A stretch of DNA of 31,190 nucleotides from CALZFJ01 sp051878575 (GTDB taxonomy: Bacteria; Bacteroidota; Bacteroidia; Bacteroidales; Muribaculaceae). This document shows, piece by piece, positions 16,553 through 23,468 of this stretch (positions are counted from its first letter, which is position 1; each line of letters starts with the position of its first letter). The notes beneath the pieces were generated by a model. That model saw nothing but the letters and a program-made list of their open reading frames with translations, was not told where the DNA came from and ran no database searches. Made by a program: the position numbers and the translations under genes. Location: NCBI GenBank assembly GCA_051878575.1, contig JBJEKJ010000078.1, positions 1-31,190 on the forward strand, in the 5' to 3' direction.

Positions 16553-17673
16553 TGATTCTTGTAAGTATCATAATAGTCAATTACAGGGTAAAGTATTTTC
16601 TTGAGCAGACAATCAGATCAGCCCAAGAGGCACTCGCAGGCATTGACGACTCAGGCGAAATAATCATAGTCGACAATGCCTCGGGCGACGACTCAATGGA
16701 TTTCATCAAATCAAGATTCGGCGATTCGGTGACATACATTGAGAACACCGAGAATGTGGGATTCGCACGAGCCAACAATCAGGCAATTGCAATTGCAAAG
16801 GGCGAGTTTACACTAATACTCAATCCCGACACGATTATATGCCGCGACACGCTGCGGAAAGCCATCGAATGGTTCAAATCGCATGCCGACTGCGGAGCAA
16901 TAGGCGTGCGCATGCTCGATGGCAACGGCATTTTCCTGCCCGAGTCGAAACGCGCCTTCACCACTCCCTGGGTATCATTCTGCAAAATATTCGGGCTCTC
17001 CGCCCTATTCCCGCAATCCAAGATATTCGCCCGCTATCACCTGAGATATTTAGATGAGCACAAGGCGCATAAGGTAGATATTCTCGCAGGCGCGTTTATT
17101 CTTGCAAGAACCGAAATATTGCGCGGAATTGAGGGGTTCGACGAGCGCTTCTTCATGTACGGCGAAGACATCGACCTCTCATATCGCATTGTAAAAGAAG
17201 GATTTAGCAACTATTATCTGCCAATACCGATTATTCACTACAAGGGAGAAAGCACAAAGAAGGACAGTATGCGCTATGTGCGCGTATTCTATGAGGCAAT
17301 GTTGATTTTCTTCAAGAAGCACTATCCTCACTATAGCAAATTCTTCGCATTTTTCATTCGTTTTGCAATATATGCCCGTGCCCTAATGGCAGTGTTAAGG
17401 CGAATCTTCATTCGCAAGAGCAATTTGAGCCTGAAAAAAAGCACGCATCGATGGCAAATCATATCAAACGATTGCGTACGAATAAAAAACGTCATAGGCA
17501 GTGAGGCTATTTTCACCGAATCATCGCCAACCGACATCGTATTCGACGACTCGGCACTTACCTACAGCGAGATTATCGACGCAATCGACAGTCGAAGCAA
17601 TGGCAAGCTGCATTTCCACATCTATTCATCAAGGAACGGCATAATTATCTCACCCAAAATGTCAATACAATGA
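16552..17673 (+). CDS. GT2 family glycosyltransferase with an extra C-terminal domain
   Basis: Probable inverting GT-A glycosyltransferase (WcaA/rhamnosyltransferase-like) adding a sugar to an envelope glycan. Residues 1-230 are the GT2 domain: VSIIIVNYRV, IIIVDNASGDDS, NVGFARANNQAI, the metal/donor motif NPD at 91-93, and GFDERFFMYGEDIDLSYR with the likely catalytic Asp near 204-208. A hydrophobic, basic segment at about 264-290 may lie in or on the inner membrane. A further 80 residues (from about 293) form a small alpha/beta region (DIVFDDSALTYSEIIDAI...KLHFHIYSS). It somewhat resembles the end of the Rossmann-like part of undecaprenyl-phosphate sugar transferases; that resemblance is from memory and weak. 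It overlaps the gene before by 1 nt and the one after by 4 nt (ATGA). Confidence 0.9.
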   Translation: MILVSIIIVNYRVKYFLEQTIRSAQEALAGIDDSGEIIIVDNASGDDSMDFIKSRFGDSVTYIENTENVGFARANNQAIAIAKGEFTLILNPDTIICRDTLRKAIEWFKSHADCGAIGVRMLDGNGIFLPESKRAFTTPWVSFCKIFGLSALFPQSKIFARYHLRYLDEHKAHKVDILAGAFILARTEILRGIEGFDERFFMYGEDIDLSYRIVKEGFSNYYLPIPIIHYKGESTKKDSMRYVRVFYEAMLIFFKKHYPHYSKFFAFFIRFAIYARALMAVLRRIFIRKSNLSLKKSTHRWQIISNDCVRIKNVIGSEAIFTESSPTDIVFDDSALTYSEIIDAIDSRSNGKLHFHIYSSRNGIIISPKMSIQ

Positions 17674-18203
17674 ACGACAATGTCATGACAGATGAATTAC
17701 TGAAACTACGGGCTATCGAAGTTACCGACGTAGATGCCATGATGGCATGGGAGAACGACTCCTCGCAATGGGACTCGTGCAACACATCAGCGCCCTACAG
17801 CCGCAAGCAGCTTTGGGACTACGCCACCAATTACGACAACGACATCTTCCAATCGGGGAACATTCGGCTAATAGTAGTGGAGCGGAAATCAGGCGACAGA
17901 ATAGGATGCATCGACATATATGATTTCAACCGCTTTCACAACCGGGCCTTTGTGGGGTTGTACATCGACTCCGCATATCGTGGAAAAGGATATGGAATCC
18001 GTGCAATGAGAATTGCGGTGAACTATGCCTGCGGTTTTCTCGGAATGCGCCAAGTAACGGCCGAAATAGCAGCCGACAACACAGTGTCAATGCTTATGCT
18101 CAGCGCAGTCGGCTTCGTGGAGCGTGGAAGGATGAAAGACTGGTTCCGTCGCGGCAACCAATATATTGATGGTATAATCATGCAATACCTACATGATGAA
18201 TAG
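17670..18203 (+). CDS. GNAT family N-acetyltransferase (RimJ/RimL/SpeG-like)
   Basis: Acetyl-CoA-dependent acetyltransferase of 177 residues; the acceptor (protein N-terminus, polyamine or amino sugar) is unknown. The GNAT fold is visible: LKLRAIEVTDVDAMMAWEND at the start, IRLIVVERKSGDRIGCIDIYDF (beta 3-4), the acetyl-CoA loop motif AYRGKGYGIRAMRIAVNYA (R/Q-x-x-G-x-G/A), NTVSMLMLSAVGFVERGRMKDWF near the C-terminus. The start is the ATG overlapping the upstream stop (ATGA); a second in-frame ATG at 17685 is possible. It sits between two glycosyltransferases with overlaps on both sides, so a role in modifying a glycan precursor is possible, but the family resemblance alone does not show it. 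Confidence 0.88.
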   Translation: MNDNVMTDELLKLRAIEVTDVDAMMAWENDSSQWDSCNTSAPYSRKQLWDYATNYDNDIFQSGNIRLIVVERKSGDRIGCIDIYDFNRFHNRAFVGLYIDSAYRGKGYGIRAMRIAVNYACGFLGMRQVTAEIAADNTVSMLMLSAVGFVERGRMKDWFRRGNQYIDGIIMQYLHDE

Positions 18204-19161
18204 CAAGCAGCCTCTCATATCGGTGATTATTCCGGTCTATAATGTGGAGGAATATCTACGGCAGTGCCTCGACAGCGTTGCCGCCCAGACCTACCGCAAC
18301 CTGCAAATAATCCTGATTGATGATGGCAGCACCGACAATAGCGGCTCAATATGCGACGGCTACGCCGCATCCGACAGCCGCATGACAGTGATACACACTG
18401 CCAACAAAGGACTGTCAGCCGCCCGCAACGCCGGATTGGACATTGCCAAAGGAGAATACATCACATTCGTCGACAGTGACGACACCGTAGCTCCCGAATA
18501 CGTGTCGACTCTCTACGACCTGCTTATAGAGTATAAGGCAACCATATCGATGGCCACGTCCGACAGATTAGGCAGTCTCAAGAAGAAATGGCTTGCCCCG
18601 CATACTATCGCATGCAGCGGTTTTGAGGCCGCAAAAAGCATGCTATACCAATCATTTATCGACTCAAGCTCATGCTTCAAGCTCTACAAGAAGCATATAT
18701 TCTCAAATCATAGATTTAAAGAGGGTATCATTTATGAGGACCTTGACTTAATCTTATCAATTATCCCCGATATAGACAAAGTGGTATGGGCCAACAAAGC
18801 CATTTATAAATATAACATGCGCTCCAATAGCACAACCGGCACTTTCACGCTCAAGAGGCTTGACGTGCTCGACGTGACCGACCGCATTGAGGCCGAAGCA
18901 AAAGCGAAGTGGCCCGACTTGCTTCCTGCCGCACGCGATAGGAAGCTAAGTGCCAACTTCAATATGTTTGTACTCCTTGTCGGCAATGGCTACGCCAAAA
19001 GCGTACACGCCGACCGCTGTTGGCACAACATAAAATCACTGCGCAAAAGCTCTCTCCTTAACCGCCACGTGCGATTGAAGAACAAGCTCGGCATTCTTGC
19101 GTCAATCCCTGGCCGACATTTTTTGGAAATAGTGGCTAAAATCTCCTTACAGGGTAATTAA
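18193..19161 (+). CDS. GT2 family glycosyltransferase
   Basis: A 322-residue GT-A glycosyltransferase, probably acting on a cell-surface polysaccharide or lipid-linked glycan. The GT2 core is complete: PLISVIIPVYNVEEYLRQCL, LIDDGSTDNSG, NKGLSAARNAGLD, the metal-binding DSDD at 94-97, and YED at 181-183 as probable catalytic base region. The C-terminal third is basic and shows no membrane segment. The start is ATG 18193 or the adjacent ATG 18196, overlapping the GNAT gene by up to 11 nt. It is the last gene of the plus-strand run; a weak hairpin (GTGCC-gtcaa-GGCAC, 19173-19187) follows, without a T-run. Confidence 0.93.
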   Translation: MMNSKQPLISVIIPVYNVEEYLRQCLDSVAAQTYRNLQIILIDDGSTDNSGSICDGYAASDSRMTVIHTANKGLSAARNAGLDIAKGEYITFVDSDDTVAPEYVSTLYDLLIEYKATISMATSDRLGSLKKKWLAPHTIACSGFEAAKSMLYQSFIDSSSCFKLYKKHIFSNHRFKEGIIYEDLDLILSIIPDIDKVVWANKAIYKYNMRSNSTTGTFTLKRLDVLDVTDRIEAEAKAKWPDLLPAARDRKLSANFNMFVLLVGNGYAKSVHADRCWHNIKSLRKSSLLNRHVRLKNKLGILASIPGRHFLEIVAKISLQGN

Positions 19162-19202
19162 AAGTGTGGAATGTGCCGTCAAGGCACTATTAAGTCTCGT
19201 TA

Positions 19203-20297
19203 TCACCTATTGCCCATCATAAGGCCAAGACGCATAAGCACCCACCTGTAAATTCTGGCCATAACGATTGGGATTCCGACTCCACAAGTCAAATATGCGC
19301 AAAACATGGCAACACTATTGCCGCATTGTGCCATTAAGGATGATATATCCACATCTATCCACCTGCAAATAATCATCGAGCAGACCTTAAATCCGATTAA
19401 ATGCAAAGCCATCACCGCATACGACTCACGGCCCACAACAATAAGCATTCTCCCTATCGTAGTTGGCGCAAGCATTTGCGACACGTAGCTGACAGCATAG
19501 AGAGCGCATGCCGAAATAAGCGTAAGTGAGATAATGCCGTCGCATTTATTGATATTCAACGAGACACCTTGTGAGAAATAACATGCCGTGAGAACTATCG
19601 TAAAAGCCGACATTGCCATAATGCCACTCGTAAATCCGACTCGGCGCTTTATCATCATTCCCACATATATCAGCCACATAGCAGTGAACACGTTGCTCAC
19701 GCGAGGAATCATAATGCCAAAATATTTTGTCGCCACAAGCGATGACGCCGACAAGGCCGCCAGCAAGACGCATCTTATTAATTCCATCGTGAAAGTACCC
19801 TTCTCCATACGCTTCGCCAAACGAGTGACCAACGACAATCCACACAATGCGAAAAGCAGCACAAAAACGAACCACATTGCTCCAAGCAAAGGCTCACGTC
19901 CGGCACATGCCACCACCATGGCAATTTGTCGCACATACTCATGTGCGTTCCAGTAGCCTACATGTTTACCGCCATATTCCATCGAAAGGTCATACCAACC
20001 CCAATCGATATAACAATTATGAAACAGAATCACTGAAATATATAGCAGAATCGTAGGCACATACAATCGGCGCAATTTACCTGATATAAATCCTACCGGC
20101 CTGAGCAATCGCTCATCCTTAAGGAAATAGCCTCCAATCATAAAGAAAACAGGCACATGCCACATGTAGATGAATTGCGAGAGCTCAGGCAACCGGTCGA
20201 TCTGAGTGAACCGCACCTCTATATGCCCCATCACCACAGCTATTATCGTTATAGCCTTAGCAATATCAACCCATGCCTCTCTTTTTCCCGATTCCAT
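19203..20297 (-). CDS. Acyltransferase 3 family membrane protein
   Basis: A multi-pass inner-membrane protein of 364 residues (about ten hydrophobic segments) of the acyltransferase-3 (OafA/WecH/YiaH-like) family, which transfers acetyl or other acyl groups to surface glycans. N-terminal family motif: REAWVDIAKAITIIAVVMGHIEV with the conserved His in VMGH; then FIYMWHVPVFFMIGGYFLKDE and KLRRLYVPTILLY. I chose ATG 20297; a GTG at 20306 is also possible and lies 1 nt after the yqgE stop. It is therefore in one transcription unit with yqgE and converges on the GT2 gene, so it may acylate the glycan made by that run (inference). Confidence 0.9.
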   Translation of the reverse strand: MESGKREAWVDIAKAITIIAVVMGHIEVRFTQIDRLPELSQFIYMWHVPVFFMIGGYFLKDERLLRPVGFISGKLRRLYVPTILLYISVILFHNCYIDWGWYDLSMEYGGKHVGYWNAHEYVRQIAMVVACAGREPLLGAMWFVFVLLFALCGLSLVTRLAKRMEKGTFTMELIRCVLLAALSASSLVATKYFGIMIPRVSNVFTAMWLIYVGMMIKRRVGFTSGIMAMSAFTIVLTACYFSQGVSLNINKCDGIISLTLISACALYAVSYVSQMLAPTTIGRMLIVVGRESYAVMALHLIGFKVCSMIICRWIDVDISSLMAQCGNSVAMFCAYLTCGVGIPIVMARIYRWVLMRLGLMMGNR

Positions 20298-20307
20298 AAT
20301 TGACACA

Positions 20308-20907
20308 CTAATTCAAAGCGGCGTCGATTGGTATATTGAGCCACACTCGATAGCGCTCACCCATGTCGCTCACGGCCTTTCGCCATGCCTCATTCTCCTC
20401 AAGAAGCAGCAAGTCAACCGGATTGCATTTACCCACAGCCCACTCATAGCGGTCGAGCTCGCCACGCAATTGTCCTTTCTCCCATCCGCTATATCCCACG
20501 AAAAATCTAATATTGCCTCTCGTAATGGCTCCCATGTTGATAATCTCCTTCACGCGGTCGAAATCACCACCCACATATAGTCCGTCACACACATCAATCG
20601 AATCGGGAATCTCAGCACCAAACGTGTGCAGATAGTATAGGCGCTCCTTGTGCACCGGACCGCCAATAAACACCGGTATATCCTCGGCACTCTCAATGCC
20701 ATCCACAAGCTCTTGCAGCTTGTAGGCCGACATACGGTTGGTCACAAGCCCCATAGTGCCGGTATCGGCATTGTGGTCGATCACACACACAGTCGACCGG
20801 CTGAAGCATCCGTCGACCAACAGAGGCTCAGCAATCAGCAAGCTGCCACATTGTGGCTCCGGCTGCTTAATCTTCATCGATAGTATGTCAAAATCAATAT
20901 CGTGCAT
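20308..20907 (-). CDS. yqgE: YqgE/AlgH family protein
   Basis: A 199-residue cytoplasmic protein of the widespread YqgE/AlgH (DUF179) family, whose molecular function is not settled. Family features: PQCGSLLIAEPLLVDGCFSRSTVCVIDHNADTGTMGLVTNR at about 15-58 (read in parts), VFIGGPVHKERLYYLHTFG, LYVGGDFDRVKEII, and RFFVGYSGWEKGQLRGELDRYEWAV, then IWLNIP-like WLNIPID near the end. The length is typical. The ATG at 20907 is only about a dozen nt from the predicted start site of the repeat-borne promoter. The acyltransferase gene follows within 1-10 nt. Confidence 0.92.
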   Translation of the reverse strand: MHDIDFDILSMKIKQPEPQCGSLLIAEPLLVDGCFSRSTVCVIDHNADTGTMGLVTNRMSAYKLQELVDGIESAEDIPVFIGGPVHKERLYYLHTFGAEIPDSIDVCDGLYVGGDFDRVKEIINMGAITRGNIRFFVGYSGWEKGQLRGELDRYEWAVGKCNPVDLLLLEENEAWRKAVSDMGERYRVWLNIPIDAALN

Positions 20908-20917
20908 AATATTATTT

Positions 20918-21083
20918 TCTTATGCAAAGATAGTGCAAATCGAGCGCAATGACAACAAGTTTACTTGATTGGCATTGCCAAGATGCTGCCTATCTTATCC
21001 AAAGATAGTGCAAATCGAGCGCAACGACAACAAGTTTACTTGATTGGCATTGCCAAGATGCAGCCTATCTTATGCAAAAATAA
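20918..21083. repeat. 75-bp tandem repeat (two full copies plus partial third) with hairpin potential
   Basis: Copy 1 is 20918-20992, copy 2 is 20993-21067, and a partial third runs 21068-21083. The two full copies differ at only three positions (20924/20999, 20950/21025, 20987/21062). Each unit is an imperfect long hairpin. In copy 1, AAGATAG (20927-20933) pairs with CTATCTT (20990-20996), GCAATG (20946-20951) with CATTGC (20973-20978), and CAAGT (20956-20960) with ACTTG (20963-20967) around a TT loop. Copy 2 breaks one base pair in the GCAATG stem. The array fills the divergent spacer between yqgE and the MBL-fold gene. I recall similar sequences dispersed in intergenic regions of Bacteroidales, but cannot verify that here. 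Confidence 0.9.
20925..20956 (-). promoter_or_regulatory. Candidate yqgE promoter inside repeat copy 1
   Basis: On the minus strand GTTG (20953-20956), a 20-nt spacer, and TATCTTTG (20925-20932) fit the Bacteroidetes pattern TTTG-N(19-21)-TAnnTTTG, with an exact -7 box. The expected start near 20918 gives a very short leader before the ATG at 20907. The same pair recurs in copy 2 (21028-21031 and 21000-21007), so yqgE may have two tandem promoters. Confidence 0.55.
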
Positions 21084-21147
21084 TCGAATTTGCCCTTATT
21101 TGCAAATTCCATAGCATTCATCTGCTCACATTATATCGGTATGACGG

Positions 21148-21177
21148 ATTGGATATCGATATTTTTTCGTAATTTTA
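21148..21177 (+). promoter_or_regulatory. Candidate promoter of the MBL-fold gene
   Basis: ATTG (21148-21151), an 18-nt spacer and TAATTTTA (21170-21177; one base off TAnnTTTG) lie about 30 nt before the ATG at 21208. The spacer holds a perfect 10-bp palindrome, ATATCGATAT (21153-21162), which could be an operator. Confidence 0.35.
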
Positions 21178-21207
21178 CAACCCGAAATTCACATATAAGC
21201 GAATTCG

Positions 21208-21933
21208 ATGAAGATATGGTATCTCGGTCATAGTGGTTTTGCCATTGAGTGCGACAACGATGTGGCTCTTGTGTTCGATTTTTTCAACGACGAGCACAAT
21301 CTGTTGCCGGGCATCCTGTCGGCGGCTAAACATGTATATGCTCTTGTGTCACATTCCCACCCCGACCACTACAATCAGCGCATATTCAAATGGGACGAGA
21401 CCTACGGTGCCTCATTCACCTATATCATCTCAGGAGAATTGAAGCGAAAGCTGACCCACAGCAAAATCGGCGTCCCGGCATTGCCTGATGGCACCTTTGC
21501 CTTGCGTCGAGGCGAGAACTTCGGCGACGGCGCAATTGCAGTCCATGCTTTCGGCTCAACCGACATCGGGGTATCATATTTAGTGGAGATTGACGGCTAC
21601 CGCATTTTCCATGCCGGCGATCTCAACAACTGGCATTGGAGCGAGGAATCAACCCCACAGGAGATTAAGGCGGCTGAGGGCAACTACCTCGCCATACTTC
21701 GCACTATCAGGCAGCAATTCCAAGCAGTCGACGTGGCGATGTTTCCAGTAGATCCGCGCATCGGAGGAGACTTCTCGCTCGGGGCTCGGCAATTCCTCAG
21801 CGCAATCGATGTGGGACACTTCATCCCCATGCACCAGTGGGGCGACTTTGAGCGATCATGCAATTTCAGCCTATACCGCGCACCGACAGGCAAATACCAC
21901 TGCATGCGACAAGGTGAGTCAATCAATATATGA
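21208..21933 (+). CDS. Metallo-beta-lactamase-fold hydrolase
   Basis: A 241-residue MBL-fold metal-dependent hydrolase, cytoplasmic (no signal peptide), of the UlaG-like/uncharacterised group. The strand-turn start MKIWYLGHSGFAIEC is typical. The metal motif HSHPDH (His49-x-His51-x-Asp53-His54) is intact, followed by FHAGDLNNWHW (bridging Asp) and a C-terminal FIPMHQWGDF supplying the last His. The substrate is unknown; lactone, phosphodiester or similar are possible. It is the first gene of a short plus-strand group, with the VOC gene 33 nt downstream. Confidence 0.9.
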   Translation: MKIWYLGHSGFAIECDNDVALVFDFFNDEHNLLPGILSAAKHVYALVSHSHPDHYNQRIFKWDETYGASFTYIISGELKRKLTHSKIGVPALPDGTFALRRGENFGDGAIAVHAFGSTDIGVSYLVEIDGYRIFHAGDLNNWHWSEESTPQEIKAAEGNYLAILRTIRQQFQAVDVAMFPVDPRIGGDFSLGARQFLSAIDVGHFIPMHQWGDFERSCNFSLYRAPTGKYHCMRQGESINI

Positions 21934-21966
21934 TTACGACAACAAAAAAAACACTAAATTATATAT

Positions 21967-22347
21967 ATGGAAATCAAAGCAAGATTCGATCATTTCAACT
22001 TCAACGTCACCGACCTCGACCGCAGTATCAAATTCTACGCCGAGGCGCTGAATCTCACGGAGAAAAACCGCATAAACGCCCCCGACGGCTCCTTTATTAT
22101 CGTGTATCTCACCGACAACGCCACGGGATTCCTTTTGGAGCTAACATGGCTTAAAGACCATCCGCAGCCCTACGAGCTCGGAGAATGCGAGTTCCACCTA
22201 TGCATGCGTGTCGACGGCGACTACGAGGCAATGCGCGCCCACCACAAGGACATGGGCGTGGTGTGCTATGAGAATACCGACATGGGGCTATATTTCATTG
22301 AAGACCCCGATGGCTACTGGATTGAGATTCTTCCACTAAATTATTAG
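21967..22347 (+). CDS. VOC family protein (glyoxalase I-like)
   Basis: A 126-residue single-chain vicinal-oxygen-chelate protein with two beta-alpha-beta-beta-beta modules. Probable metal ligands are all present in order: His9 (FDHFNFNV), Glu in LLELTW (about 57), His in EFHLCMRV (about 76) and Glu in YWIEILP (about 122). That is the His-Glu-His-Glu set of lactoylglutathione lyases, so methylglyoxal detoxification is plausible. Bacteroidales usually lack glutathione, so another thiol or a different substrate is possible. It lies 33 nt after the MBL-fold hydrolase. MBL hydrolases of the GloB type pair with GloA functionally, but this MBL protein is not clearly GloB. Confidence 0.88.
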   Translation: MEIKARFDHFNFNVTDLDRSIKFYAEALNLTEKNRINAPDGSFIIVYLTDNATGFLLELTWLKDHPQPYELGECEFHLCMRVDGDYEAMRAHHKDMGVVCYENTDMGLYFIEDPDGYWIEILPLNY

Positions 22348-22358
22348 AATTTAAGGTT

Positions 22359-22637
22359 ATGGAAACTAAAAAGCCCTCATCATTAGGCAAGTGGCTCGCC
22401 GTAGCGGCTGTGCTGCTATCTATCGTCTACATAGTGATGCCTATCGACTTCGACGGGCCTATAATAGGCATTTTCGACGATTTTTTCTTCTTTATGGCAG
22501 CTTTCTGCTTCTGTCAGAGCCGCTTCATCAGCAGCAAGCGCGTGGCAGCCCGCCGCGCGCTATCAAAGTGTGCGATAGTATTCGCCGCACTGGGCGCAAT
22601 ATGGCTTGTCGCATTATTTTTTATCGTGGCAATGTAG
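22359..22637 (+). CDS. Small DUF1232-like membrane protein
   Basis: A 92-residue protein with two hydrophobic segments (about 10-30 and 68-90). The segment VYIVMPIDFDGPIIGIFDDFFFFMAAF resembles the DUF1232 (YkvA) core 'Y-sPiDliPd-ipvlGylDD'. The function of the family is unknown. It follows the VOC gene by 11 nt and is probably cotranscribed. Its last codons and TAG lie inside a perfect 13-bp hairpin (22622-22659) at the junction with the convergent bat operon. Confidence 0.75.
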   Translation: METKKPSSLGKWLAVAAVLLSIVYIVMPIDFDGPIIGIFDDFFFFMAAFCFCQSRFISSKRVAARRALSKCAIVFAALGAIWLVALFFIVAM

Positions 22638-22659
22638 TATTATTGCCATTGCCACGATA
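22622..22659. terminator. Perfect 13-bp hairpin between convergent units
   Basis: The arms 22622-22634 and 22647-22659 are exact reverse complements around a 12-nt loop. The TAG of the DUF1232-like gene opens the loop, and the batE stop lies 5 nt beyond the right arm. No T-run follows the stem in either direction, so it is a weak intrinsic terminator at best; it may block both convergent transcripts or protect their 3' ends. Confidence 0.5.
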
Positions 22660-22663
22660 GTGG

Positions 22664-23452
22664 CTAAATCTTCTCAACATCGGTCGATTTTATCCATGCG
22701 CGATGCTGCTCGTCGGCTTTCACGTCGAGCCATTTCATCGGCACTCCCCCGGTGTTGCCTGCTACAGAATCTACAATCTCCACCTTCGTGCCCTCATTGA
22801 GCATGAATGCCTCCTCGGTCTTGTCCTTTGGCACACGAGGCGAGGTGCTAAGCGTCGCCGATGGAATGGTTACGATCGCATAGCTCTTGTCGACTGCGAG
22901 CGAGTGGGTGTAGAATGCGCATATATTCGCAAGTATGGATAGCAGGAGCAATAGTCCGCCACCAAAGAATCCTATCTTTCGCAGCAACACGGCATCGGAG
23001 AATATGTACACTGCCACAGCTACAAGGAAAAGAAGGAACGATCCTATTCCCACACGTCCCCATGCATCCGACGAGGTCCGGCTGACGAATCCTCCTATCG
23101 TATCGCGGAAAAACGATGATCCCCGGTCGATTTTAAGCTGCAACTTGTCGTTCACGAAATTGAGATTTGTCCGGGCATCGTCATTCCCGGGATTGAGCAG
23201 CAAGGCACGCTCATAGCACAGCACCGCCTTACCAAGACTGCCAAGCCGATAATATGCGTTGCCCATATTATAATATAGCTGGCTTGAGGTGCCCTCCTCC
23301 CTTGCAGCCTGCTCATATAGCGATACTGCCTGATTGAAGTCGTCCTTCTCATAGGCGGCATTGGCTTTCTCGGCCAATGCGGAATTATCCTTAGCCGCTA
23401 CGGCTCCGGCTGCCGCAAAAAGCATCATTATTATTGACAGAATCTTCTTCAT
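22664..23452 (-). CDS. batE: BatE: TPR and SH3-like membrane protein
   Basis: Last gene of the bat operon, 262 residues from the ATG at 23452. A signal peptide covers residues 1-20 (MKKILSIIMMLFAAAGAVAA). TPR repeats occupy about 25-100 (ANAAYEKDDFNQAVSLYEQAA, LYYNMGNAYYRLGSLGKAVLCYERALLLNPGNDDA in parts). Two membrane segments follow (GSFLLFLVAVAVYIF; GFFGGGLLLLLSILANICAFY). The end is a periplasmic SH3b-like module (AIVTIPSATLSTSP...EGTKVEIVD...WLDVKADEQHRAWIKSTDVEKI in parts). This is the known BatE layout. A longer frame begins at a TTG (23497) but overlaps batD, so the ATG before the signal peptide is preferred. It lies 16 nt after batD. Confidence 0.88.
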   Translation of the reverse strand: MKKILSIIMMLFAAAGAVAAKDNSALAEKANAAYEKDDFNQAVSLYEQAAREEGTSSQLYYNMGNAYYRLGSLGKAVLCYERALLLNPGNDDARTNLNFVNDKLQLKIDRGSSFFRDTIGGFVSRTSSDAWGRVGIGSFLLFLVAVAVYIFSDAVLLRKIGFFGGGLLLLLSILANICAFYTHSLAVDKSYAIVTIPSATLSTSPRVPKDKTEEAFMLNEGTKVEIVDSVAGNTGGVPMKWLDVKADEQHRAWIKSTDVEKI

Positions 23453-23468
23453 ATTGTTGTACTCCACG

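Noticed and set aside
15839..19161. Capsule or O-antigen locus
   Set aside because: Only two glycosyltransferases with a GNAT protein; no flippase, polymerase, initiating sugar transferase or UpxY/Z-type regulators.
19173..19187. GTGCC-GGCAC hairpin between the convergent GT2 and acyltransferase genes
   Set aside because: A 5-bp stem with no T-run; it may add to termination but cannot be supported as a feature of its own.
20918..21083. Possible CRISPR array at the tandem repeat
   Set aside because: The units abut directly with no unique spacers, there are only two copies, and no cas gene is present.
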